From positions 1 to 6,968 of the forward strand of contig JBKPCR010000449.1 of NCBI GenBank assembly GCA_046727435.1: a stretch of DNA of 6,968 nucleotides, written 5' to 3'. A model generated the notes under the pieces. That model saw only the letters and a program-made list of their open reading frames with translations. It ran no database searches and was not told the origin of the DNA. Position numbers and translations under genes: made by a program. Shown here piece by piece: positions 1 to 5,570 of this stretch. This DNA is from CAVPRW01 sp046727435 [NCBI: bacterium] (GTDB taxonomy: Bacteria; Tectomicrobia; Entotheonellia; J063). Within the stretch, counting starts at the first letter, position 1, and each line of letters starts with the position of its first letter.

Positions 1-2
1 GG

Positions 3-440
3 ATCTTCGTTAATCATAAAGGCCACCGGAAGGCCAAGCGAGTCGGCACAGGAAAGGAGGGGCACAGAGTGGCTATAGCGGCGGCCGAGAAGATCCAGGC
101 GCGGCTGGTGCTGGGTGACTTGTCGCTGTTGGAGGAGCCGCGCCCACAGGAGATCACGCTGCAAGAGTACGGGCACCAATGGCTGACGACCGATGTGACC
201 CTACGGCTCAAGCCTGCTACCGTGGAAAAGTACAGGGAAGTCCTCCGCAAGCACTGGCTGCCCGAGCTGGGCAAGTTGCCCTTGTCAGATATCACGCGCG
301 ATCAGGTGAAAACCATTCTGCAGGGGAAGCTCATGGAGGGGATGAAGCCCAATATGGCTCGCATCATGCTGACGGTGCTCCGAGCGTGCCTCTACGCAGC
401 CGTAGAGGAGGGGCGACTAACGGGCAATCCTGCTGCCCGA
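3..440 (+). pseudogene. Tyrosine recombinase (phage-type integrase), N-terminal part of a broken gene, incomplete at left edge
   Basis: This is the front part of a site-specific tyrosine recombinase, the enzyme that inserts or excises mobile DNA. The frame is already open at base 3, so the gene begins outside the window; the GTG at 69 is internal. Residues read at 3-70 (IFVNHKGHRKAKRVG and onward) fit the arm-type DNA-binding domain. Bases 150-440 encode a SAM-like core-binding domain (TLQEYGHQWL, KPATVEKYREVL, then a helix ending AAVEEGRLTGNPAAR). After codon 438-440 the similarity stops, although the frame stays open to the TAA at 639-641 with implausible sequence. The catalytic domain should follow here, but its first half, with the first catalytic Arg and the Lys, is absent. 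The rest resumes in another frame at about 481. The family call is firm from motif recognition; inactivity is inferred from the missing catalytic part. Confidence 0.85.
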
Positions 441-480
441 TCACTTTCGCTGTCTGGTTTGGATTCCGCTGTTCACATAG

Positions 481-738
481 GCAGGTTTGGGGTATCGCAA
501 GCCCCACACGCTCCGTCACACCTTCGCGTCGATGCTGATCCAGGCAGGGGAAAGCCTCGCGTACGAGGAAGAACAACTGGGGCACTCATCCATCACCATC
601 ACAGTGGACACGTACGGGCATCTCATCCCCGGGACGAATAAAGCCGCCGTGGATCGCCTGGATGATGCCACCCGACGCAACCCCGGCGCAACCAGTGTGG
701 CAGGGACGCTCCGCGTGGTCAGAGGGGGACGTGTGTAA
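481..738 (+). pseudogene. Tyrosine recombinase, C-terminal catalytic box of the same broken integrase
   Basis: This carries the last third of the integrase catalytic domain, in frame 1 (the front part is in frame 3). It shows the conserved HTLRHTFAS box (second catalytic Arg), LGHSS (the His/Trp position) and TVDTYGHLIPG with the Tyr nucleophile, then the usual tail NKAAVDRLDDATRRNPGA. An in-frame TAG at 478-480 stops the frame just before the homology starts, and the TTG at 487 is not a credible start. Compared with a normal integrase of this type, about 130-150 residues are missing between this block and the N-terminal part. The stop at 736-738 overlaps the likely start of the methyltransferase gene downstream. 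The remnant marks the site of a former integrated element, but no att repeat or tRNA gene is visible. Confidence 0.85.
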
Positions 739-1510
739 CCATATACAGAATCAAAGAAATCACCATATCACCCTCGACACCCTGGCCGGTGACTGGCGGA
801 TCTTTCAGCTTCGCCGCGGCTATCGGTTCTCCACCGATGACCTGCTGACGGCATGGGTGGCGGTGCGAGCCCAGCCCGAGGCTCGCCGGCTGCTCGACCT
901 CGGGTCCGGCATTGGCTCTGTCGGCTTACTGGCCCTCTGGAAGTTGCCGGCCGAGGGAAACCTTACCATGGTCGAGGTGCAAGCAGTCAGCCATGCACTC
1001 GCAGGCCGCACAGTTGTGCATAACGGTCTCACCGCACGTGTGACGCTGCAACTCATGGACTTACGACGCTGGCCTGGCGGGAATTTCGATCTGATCACGG
1101 CCTCCCCACCTTATCGGCCGCTGGCCAGGGGCATTCGTCCACAGCATGCGCAAGCGGCGGCAGCACGGTTTGAGCTCCAGGGGGACATCTTCGACTACTG
1201 CAGCGCAGCGGCACGCTCCCTCGCAGACGCTGGTGTCTTTTGCTTCTGCCATACCGCCGACGATCTCCGGCCGGAGCAGGCTATTGCCTCATCGGGCCTG
1301 ACGCTCGTGCATCGACAGCTCGTATACTTCCGAGCGATGCTGCCACCACGCATTGCGCTCTTCACCTGCGCCTGGCGAGGGGCACGTGAAGATCCACCGC
1401 CACTGGTCATTCGCGATCGGGCAGGCCGCTGGACGGATGAGTACTTATCCATTCGCGAGGAGATGGGGGCTTCGGCGACGTTTCTGCAGCGAGCAAGAAG
1501 GACCCCGTGA
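731..1510 (+). CDS. TrmN6/YfiC-like SAM-dependent methyltransferase (COG4123 type)
   Basis: This is a Rossmann-fold SAM-dependent N6-adenine methyltransferase of the TrmN6/YfiC group; characterised members methylate A37 of tRNA1(Val) in the cytoplasm. With GTG at 731 the protein has 259 residues, normal for the group. The family's opening is present (TLDTLAGDWRIFQ, then GYRFSTDDLL), followed by motif I LLDLGSGIGSVGLLAL (about residues 54-69), the acidic motif II Glu in MVEVQ, the motif III Asp in LQLMDL, and motif IV SPPY (about 125-128), an accepted variant of NPPY. A conserved late block reads DPPPLVIRD..GRWTDEYL. I chose GTG 731 because GAGG lies at 722-725, five bases upstream, and no start codon lies between it and the conserved domain. 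ATG 662/665 or GTG 695 would add up to 23 residues read out of integrase DNA, without a visible Shine-Dalgarno. The gene looks intact. The exact substrate is inferred and could be another RNA or a small molecule. Confidence 0.85.
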   Translation: MCNHIQNQRNHHITLDTLAGDWRIFQLRRGYRFSTDDLLTAWVAVRAQPEARRLLDLGSGIGSVGLLALWKLPAEGNLTMVEVQAVSHALAGRTVVHNGLTARVTLQLMDLRRWPGGNFDLITASPPYRPLARGIRPQHAQAAAARFELQGDIFDYCSAAARSLADAGVFCFCHTADDLRPEQAIASSGLTLVHRQLVYFRAMLPPRIALFTCAWRGAREDPPPLVIRDRAGRWTDEYLSIREEMGASATFLQRARRTP

Positions 1511-1624
1511 CGTGTACGCGTATTGAACAAGTAGGAATCGGCACCAATCTTATCGCGTCCTTGGCAGGAGATGGGCTGTGCCAAAGCGAGCCCGGAGCGC
1601 CGTGCAGATTTGCTTGCTCGGTCT

Positions 1625-1786
1625 GAAGCTGAACTTGAAGCGGCCGCCAGCAGCCATAGCTTGCTCCTGCTCCGTCCCACTGAGGCGGGCAAGTTGATGC
1701 TAGCACGGCGGCTCACCACCATTCTGCCGGCCATGACCCTGGCGGAAGCCATCGAGACCACGCGCCTCCACCGCGTCGCTAGCTTC
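1625..1786 (+). pseudogene. ComM/YifB-type Mg-chelatase-like AAA ATPase, short degraded fragment
   Basis: Within a frame open from 1571 to 1891, only about 50 codons resemble anything. They match the P-loop region of ComM/YifB proteins, AAA helicases linked to natural transformation: ELEAAASSHSLLLL, then MLARRLTTILPAMTL, then EAIETTRLHRVA. The Walker A segment, normally GPPGxGKTML, reads RPTEAGKLML here, so the first Gly residues and the Thr after the Lys are lost. The Lon-like N-terminal domain and everything after the P-loop region (Walker B, sensor and C-terminal domain) are absent, while intact proteins have about 500 residues. The codons on either side (1571-1624 and 1787-1891) match nothing I know. 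It is a decayed fragment, not a functional small protein. I am fairly sure of the family and very sure it is broken. Confidence 0.7.
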
Positions 1787-1887
1787 ACTGAGGGGTTCAC
1801 CACAGGCAACAGCCGAATGCCGAGCCTTCCAGCTGCTTGCCCCGCAAATCGGTATTTGATTTCAGGACCTTCTTCATGCGGTCATTG

Positions 1888-2691
1888 CTAGCCCGATGCC
1901 ACGCGGGCGATAAGCTCGATGCCCGCCCCGACCGGGGGGCGAGCAAATGCCTCCCAGGCATTTCCTCCCCGCAGGAAGAGCTCCATCCAGCGCGTCTCGC
2001 CGCCTTGGGGACATGGCCATCCACTGCTGCCAGGGGCCAGGGCGAGTTGCCCGGGTTCGACGGCAAAGCTTCCGTCGCTCACCATAGCATCCTGCTCGGC
2101 GTGCCCGATACGGACGCGCACGATGGTACCTGCCGCCATCGCCTTGGCATGGAGCGGGATGGTCGTCTTCAGGTTGCCATAGCCGTCGATATAGGCGATT
2201 TGCTGCCCCGGAACTTCGGGGATGTCCGTCCGCCGTATGGCCTCTGCTAGTGCCTCCGGGCGGCCCAGGGCAATCGCGGCCGCAGCTTGTGGAAAGAGAT
2301 CGCGCGAGCGGAACTGGGAGCCAGCGGCTGGAGCAGCCGCCCAGCGCAAATCCTCCGCCACCTCCCGCACGAAGGCGAACGTGTAGCCAGCGTTTACGCC
2401 GATCACCCGCACCCCTGTGGGTAAACGTGCGAAGGCCAGGCGCTCGCCGGCATTGCCCACGCGAGCCTCGCGGGCATCTTGGCGTGGCGCCACGTTGTGG
2501 TAGATGAGGGTGCCAGCGGGGGCCGGGTTGAGCCCCAATTGGGCAACGCAAAAACCAGCGGCGAGCGTGGAAAAGGGCGGCACCGGCGTCAGGACCGGTT
2601 CCGCGTCGGGGAGGTAGCCTTTGAGGCGCTGCACGACTTCGGCAAAGGCAAGGTCGCTGGGGCCGTAATCGGCGACGATGTGCACTAACAT
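1888..2691 (-). CDS. SAM hydroxide adenosyltransferase (DUF62) family protein, divergent branch
   Basis: The 267-residue protein has the length and layout of the DUF62/SAM hydroxide adenosyltransferase family. Characterised members split S-adenosylmethionine into adenosine and methionine and are related to fluorinase and chlorinase. Seen here are the N-terminal VADYGPSDLAFAEV (Asp8 in place of the usual TDFG), the VPPFSTLAAGF stretch (about 37-47) matching the family's IPPFD..AGA, a central SQFRSRDLF..AAAAIALG (125-143) matching FHGRD.F..AA.LA.G, and in the C-terminal barrel IAYIDGYGNLKTTI (165-178), typical of the family. The catalytic triad looks changed: the usual VVDPGVG reads HNVAPRQ and the catalytic His position reads Arg128. 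The start ATG (2689-2691) has a perfect AGGAGG seven bases upstream (plus-strand 2699-2704); the stop is TAG at 1888-1890. The gene is intact and stands alone on the minus strand. Fold assignment is good; chemistry is uncertain. Confidence 0.8.
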   Translation of the reverse strand: MLVHIVADYGPSDLAFAEVVQRLKGYLPDAEPVLTPVPPFSTLAAGFCVAQLGLNPAPAGTLIYHNVAPRQDAREARVGNAGERLAFARLPTGVRVIGVNAGYTFAFVREVAEDLRWAAAPAAGSQFRSRDLFPQAAAAIALGRPEALAEAIRRTDIPEVPGQQIAYIDGYGNLKTTIPLHAKAMAAGTIVRVRIGHAEQDAMVSDGSFAVEPGQLALAPGSSGWPCPQGGETRWMELFLRGGNAWEAFARPPVGAGIELIARVASG

Positions 2692-2698
2692 CAGGGAA

Positions 2699-2704
2699 CC
2701 TCCT
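2699..2704 (-). promoter_or_regulatory. Ribosome binding site of the DUF62-family gene
   Basis: The plus strand reads CCTCCT, which is AGGAGG on the minus strand, seven bases before the ATG at 2691. It fixes that ATG as the start. I see no convincing -35/-10 pair farther upstream on the minus strand. Confidence 0.75.
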
Positions 2705-2861
2705 GTAGCAGATGCACGAGGCCTGGCCTCTGGGGACCGGGACGAGCCTTGCGTGCCGCCCGCCGCTGATCAGTGCCATGGAGAGGATGGAGGTCGCACC
2801 TGCGTAGCGGTCCGAGAGGCGCGCATAATCCCACCATGCTTTATCGTACACCGCCTTCCGG

Positions 2862-3202
2862 GTCGGCGCCAGCATCGACGGCGCGGGCTTGGCGGGACTG
2901 TGCACGGCCTGCGAGTTAGAGCAGCGTGGCCACACCTGTGTGCTGTCCTTCCAGAGCTCACGCCGAAGGGTCTCCTGCGCCGCACGGCGAGCTGGAACTG
3001 GGATACCCATCACTGGAGCGGGGGCGCCTTCGCATGGTTGATGCCAGGGCAGCATACGGCCCTACACAGACATCTCATCATGCCAGGAGGCCGTATCTTC
3101 TTCGCGGGCGAGCATGTCTCGCTGACGCACACCTGGATGCAGGGCGCTCTGGAATCGGGGCTGCAGGCGGTGCGAGACCTGCTGGCTACCGGTAGGCGTT
3201 AA
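2862..3202 (+). pseudogene. Flavin amine oxidase (monoamine/L-amino-acid oxidase type), relic with the middle deleted
   Basis: Both ends of an FAD-dependent amine oxidase are recognisable in two different frames. In frame 3, bases 2880-2945 encode GAGLAGL, two to three linking residues, then CELEQRGHTCVL: the N-terminal GxGxxG dinucleotide-binding motif and the helix after it (normally about 30 residues into the protein). In frame 2, from roughly 2950 to the TAA at 3200-3202, the frame reads SWNWDTHHWSGGAFAWLMPG, then GRIFFAGEHVSLTHTW, then MQGALESGLQAVRDLL. This is the classic C-terminal flavin-binding block, including the FAGEH motif. Intact enzymes have about 450-500 residues, so some 350 or more residues including the substrate domain are missing. 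Frame-3 stops at 2805 and 2826 lie close upstream and no start is evident. The relic diverges from the DUF62-family gene. It cannot make a working oxidase. Confidence 0.8.
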
Positions 3203-3352
3203 GATGTGCGTGAAGGATTGAGGCCGAGCCTGGTTGCCGCTCGCCACCGTGATAGTCAGGACGACAGATCGTCGCCCACCGTCGAGCGGACAACTCATGA
3301 GCTCATAGGACCGGATAGACAGGGTGCTCACGACATCGTTTGATGGAAGTGA
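3203..3352 (+). other. Intergenic region with nested inverted repeats and overlapping palindromes
   Basis: This stretch between the amine oxidase relic and the solute-binding-protein promoter has no credible ORF. CCGCTCG (3237-3243) pairs perfectly with CGAGCGG (3283-3289). Between these arms lies a small hairpin, GACGA (3260-3264) with TCGTC (3269-3273) and the four-base loop CAGA. TCGCCACCGT (3241-3250) is almost repeated as TCGCCCACCGT (3272-3282). Two overlapping perfect palindromes follow, CTCATGAG (3294-3301) and ATGAGCTCAT (3297-3306). None has a T-tract, so a standard terminator is not supported. Confidence 0.45.
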
Positions 3353-3381
3353 TTGACACTGGCGCGCGGCTGAAGTATACG
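3353..3381 (+). promoter_or_regulatory. Sigma-70-type promoter of the solute-binding-protein gene
   Basis: The -35 box TTGACA (3353-3358) matches consensus exactly. A 17-base spacer leads to TATACG (3376-3381), four of six matches to TATAAT including the TATA core. Transcription should begin near 3388, leaving a leader of about 44 bases before the chosen ATG at 3432. Spacing and position fit well; activity is inferred. Confidence 0.65.
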
Positions 3382-3418
3382 GGTGGCTGGCACAACCTCA
3401 AAGGATGGCTTATTTAGC

Positions 3419-3426
3419 AAGGAGGT
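3419..3426 (+). promoter_or_regulatory. Ribosome binding site deciding the solute-binding-protein start
   Basis: AAGGAGGT is nearly the full anti-16S complement, five bases before the ATG at 3432. The earlier in-frame ATG at 3405 has only a weak AAAGG directly against it, so 3432 is the better start. Confidence 0.8.
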
Positions 3427-3431
3427 CGACG

Positions 3432-5078
3432 ATGGATCAACCCGTAGGCTGTAGAAGACCATGGGATCACGCCCGGCGTGTAGGACGCTGGGAGCTGGCG
3501 ATACTGCTGGTGGTATGGGGGCTCATCCTGCTGGGTCACGAACGCGTGCTTGCCGCAGAGCAGCACGACAGAGGTGGGACCATTATTTGGGCCGTGCACG
3601 AGGGCATGCCGCACTTTGACATCCATGTTGAGGGCTCCTATATCCTCGCACAGCCTGTTGGGCCGCTCTACAATAGCCTCCTAACCTTCGACTTATACAA
3701 TAACGAGAAGATTGTGGGTGACCTGGCCGAGCGCTGGGAGCTTGCCCCTGACGGTAAGCAAATCACCTTCGCGTTACATCAGGGCGTGAAGTTTCACGAC
3801 GGGTCGGATTTCACCTGTGCCGATGCCAAATATAGTCTCGAGAAGCTGGCGGACCCGAAGCGCGCCTCACCGACCCTCTCGTCGGTGATGGACAACGTCT
3901 TCGTCAGCGCGACCTGTCGTGACGATTTTACGCTGATCATGGCCCTCAAACAGCCCTCACCGGCGATCCTGGCCCTGCTAGCGGACGCCCACACCGTCAT
4001 GATGAAGGCCGGCATCGCCGAGCAGGTCGACCGTAAGGACCCCAAATTTCTGGTGGGTACCGGCCCGTTCAAATATAAATCCTATACGCCTGGCGTTGAT
4101 TTTCGTGCGGAGCGCAACCCGAACTATTGGAAGCCTGGCGTGCCCCACATTGACGGGTATCAGGCGGTGGTGATGGTCGATCTGACCAAAATTTTTGCGT
4201 CGTTTCGGGCGCGGCAACTGACCATGACGGGGATCGGCCGCCATCTCGAAAAACCTGAGGCTGACATCCTGCAGAAGGATTTCCCCGACGCCGTCGTGGC
4301 GCTCGGGCCACGCGCTGGGTGGGATTCGTTTGTGATGCATCACGGCAAGCCCCCGTTCAATGATCCACGGGTGCGCAAAGCGGTCGCCCTGGCTACCGAC
4401 CGGGAGAAGATGATCGAAATTGGTGCCGAGGGATGGGGTGTGCAGGGTGGCTATATTGGTCCCCACACCCCCTATGGACTGCCACTGGAAGAGTTGAAGC
4501 AGTATCCGCAGTATGGCAACGATATGGCCAAGCGCCAAGCGGAGGCCAAACGCCTGTTAGCCGAAGCGGGATACGCCAAGGGCCTGGATGTCGAGTTGGT
4601 GTTGCGCCGCGGCCCCCTCTACGAGCGTGGGGCGCTGTCCCGGCAGGATGACCTGAAAAAAGTGGGCATCAACATTAAGATTACCCTCCTGGATACGGCG
4701 GGCTTTCGCGAGCGAACCGAAAAGGGGGATTTCCAGGCCTATACGGTCCTGTCGGCGGTGACGATTGATGAGCCGGACCTCTATTATGCGCGCCTGGTCT
4801 GCAATTTCACCTCAAACTTTGGGAAGTATTGTAACCCGGAGTTCGATACACTCTTTCAGGCACAGAGCCAGACGTTTGATGTCCAGAAACGGGCTGAGAT
4901 CACTCGCCAGATGGAGCACCTGCTCCTGCAAGATGTGCCTGATGACCGTGGGTTTTACTGGAAATCGGCCATGGGGTATTGGAACCGAGTGAAGCAATGG
5001 CCGCCGATCGCGGGGACCACGGTGTTCAATTTTGGCAAGTTTGAGCAGGTATGGTGCCAGGCAGGCAAGTGTATGTAA
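3432..5078 (+). CDS. ABC transporter substrate-binding protein, family 5 (OppA/DppA type)
   Basis: This is a secreted extracellular solute-binding protein of family 5 (SBP_bac_5), which captures peptides, nickel or other small solutes and hands them to a membrane ABC permease. With the ATG at 3432 it has 548 residues, normal for the family. The start is set by AAGGAGGT at 3419-3426; ATG 3405 would add nine residues. The signal peptide has a basic front (RRPWDHARRVGRW), a hydrophobic core LAILLVVWGLILL (about 22-34) and likely cleavage near VLAA|EQ at 41-42. Mature-protein hallmarks are LAERWELAPDGKQITFAL (98-115), VKFHDG (119-124), GTGPFKYKSY (209-218) with ERNPNYW (227-233), and FNDPRVRKAVALATDREKMI (309-328). 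Six mature cysteines fall as close pairs in sequence or plausibly in space: 129/162, 457/467 and 542/547. No lipobox Cys is at the cleavage site. No permease or ATPase gene is adjacent, so partner and ligand are unknown. The gene is intact and has its own promoter. Confidence 0.93.
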   Translation: MDQPVGCRRPWDHARRVGRWELAILLVVWGLILLGHERVLAAEQHDRGGTIIWAVHEGMPHFDIHVEGSYILAQPVGPLYNSLLTFDLYNNEKIVGDLAERWELAPDGKQITFALHQGVKFHDGSDFTCADAKYSLEKLADPKRASPTLSSVMDNVFVSATCRDDFTLIMALKQPSPAILALLADAHTVMMKAGIAEQVDRKDPKFLVGTGPFKYKSYTPGVDFRAERNPNYWKPGVPHIDGYQAVVMVDLTKIFASFRARQLTMTGIGRHLEKPEADILQKDFPDAVVALGPRAGWDSFVMHHGKPPFNDPRVRKAVALATDREKMIEIGAEGWGVQGGYIGPHTPYGLPLEELKQYPQYGNDMAKRQAEAKRLLAEAGYAKGLDVELVLRRGPLYERGALSRQDDLKKVGINIKITLLDTAGFRERTEKGDFQAYTVLSAVTIDEPDLYYARLVCNFTSNFGKYCNPEFDTLFQAQSQTFDVQKRAEITRQMEHLLLQDVPDDRGFYWKSAMGYWNRVKQWPPIAGTTVFNFGKFEQVWCQAGKCM

Positions 5079-5500
5079 GCGCCGATGGCAAGAGAGCTGG
5101 CACGACTGAGGCGGCTCATGCACTCGTCACGGCATCGGACGGCGGTCGTGCCAGGAAACCCGTTTGTGCACATGGCTCCGCATGAGCTGATCTGCAATGG
5201 CTTCGGGTCATGAGGTGAGGGGGCATTGTCTAGATAGCGCTCAGGAGCACCATCTGGCAAAGGGACGGCTAAAAGCTCCCTTGGACACAGGGGCGACGAC
5301 ACCCTCCTACGCAAGCGCGCTCCCTCACCAGGAGGCAATTCCTGTGCCGCGTTTGCCCCGCCCAGCCGGGCGAGAGATCAGTGGCTCAACTTGTAGGCCG
5401 CCTCGCCCCTCCACTCCAGCGTCTGTAATCGTCTCGTGCTTTTTGCTTGACACTGGGCACCTCCTGGAGTAGGGACAGACCATCTAACGCTCATATGTCA
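5079..5500 (+). other. Long intergenic gap between solute-binding-protein and cyclase genes
   Basis: More than 400 bases hold no ORF with recognisable protein similarity on either strand; the open frames at 5197-5472 (+) and 4955-5338 (-) have unnatural composition and no good start. It contains the inverted repeat at 5097-5154, described separately. A consensus-like TTGACA at 5447-5452 lacks a matching -10 box: 17 bases on, the sequence is TAGGGA. I see no T-rich terminator. Confidence 0.5.
5097..5154 (+). repeat. Perfect 10-bp inverted repeat just downstream of the solute-binding-protein gene
   Basis: CTGGCACGAC (5097-5106) is the exact reverse complement of GTCGTGCCAG (5145-5154), with 38 bases between the arms. 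Two more inner pairs are possible (a T-G wobble at 5107/5144, then G-C at 5108/5143). It starts 19 bases after the stop codon at 5078. In RNA it would form a long-loop stem at the mRNA 3' end. It lacks a U-tract, so it is at best a non-canonical terminator or 3' stabiliser; a protein-binding site is also possible. Confidence 0.5.
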
Positions 5501-5536
5501 GGGGTGCGCCTCAGGGCTCCTGCCGGTGCGCACCCC
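5501..5536 (+). promoter_or_regulatory. GC-rich hairpin in the leader of the cyclase gene
   Basis: GGGGTGCGC (5501-5509) pairs perfectly with GCGCACCCC (5528-5536) across an 18-base loop. All nine pairs are Watson-Crick and eight are G-C. It sits 20 bases upstream of the AGGAGG of the cyclase gene. No T-run follows the stem. It could be a leader structure affecting translation, an operator, or a weak terminator of upstream transcription. The pairing is certain; the role is inference. Confidence 0.5.
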
Positions 5537-5556
5537 GGCCGCTTGCACGGTCGAGC

Positions 5557-5562
5557 AGGAGG
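5557..5562 (+). promoter_or_regulatory. Ribosome binding site of the cyclase/AAA gene
   Basis: A perfect AGGAGG lies eight bases before the ATG at 5571. It supports that start together with the zinc-ribbon Cys residues beginning at codon 3. Confidence 0.8.
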
Positions 5563-5570
5563 GCGTCCAC

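Noticed and set aside
1-740. Integration (att) site or tRNA gene next to the integrase
   Set aside because: No cloverleaf-like sequence and no matching direct repeats were seen inside the window.
1195-1809. 204-codon minus-strand frame
   Set aside because: It lies opposite the methyltransferase and the ComM fragment, with Ser/Arg-rich low-quality sequence and no family resemblance.
1874-3055. Long 393-codon minus-strand frame
   Set aside because: It is an alternative frame over the well-supported DUF62-family gene and the amine oxidase relic. Its composition is Arg/Pro-rich, it has no recognisable motif, and it exists because of high GC.
3978-4538. 186-codon minus-strand frame
   Set aside because: It is the antisense shadow of the solute-binding-protein gene.
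5197-5472. 91-codon plus-strand frame in the intergenic gap
   Set aside because: It has no Shine-Dalgarno, no similarity and unnatural composition. It is probably chance.
5447-5475. Possible promoter for the cyclase gene (TTGACA at 5447-5452)
   Set aside because: The -35 box is perfect, but at 16-18 bases spacing there is no acceptable -10 box (TAGGGA at 17). It remains only a possibility.
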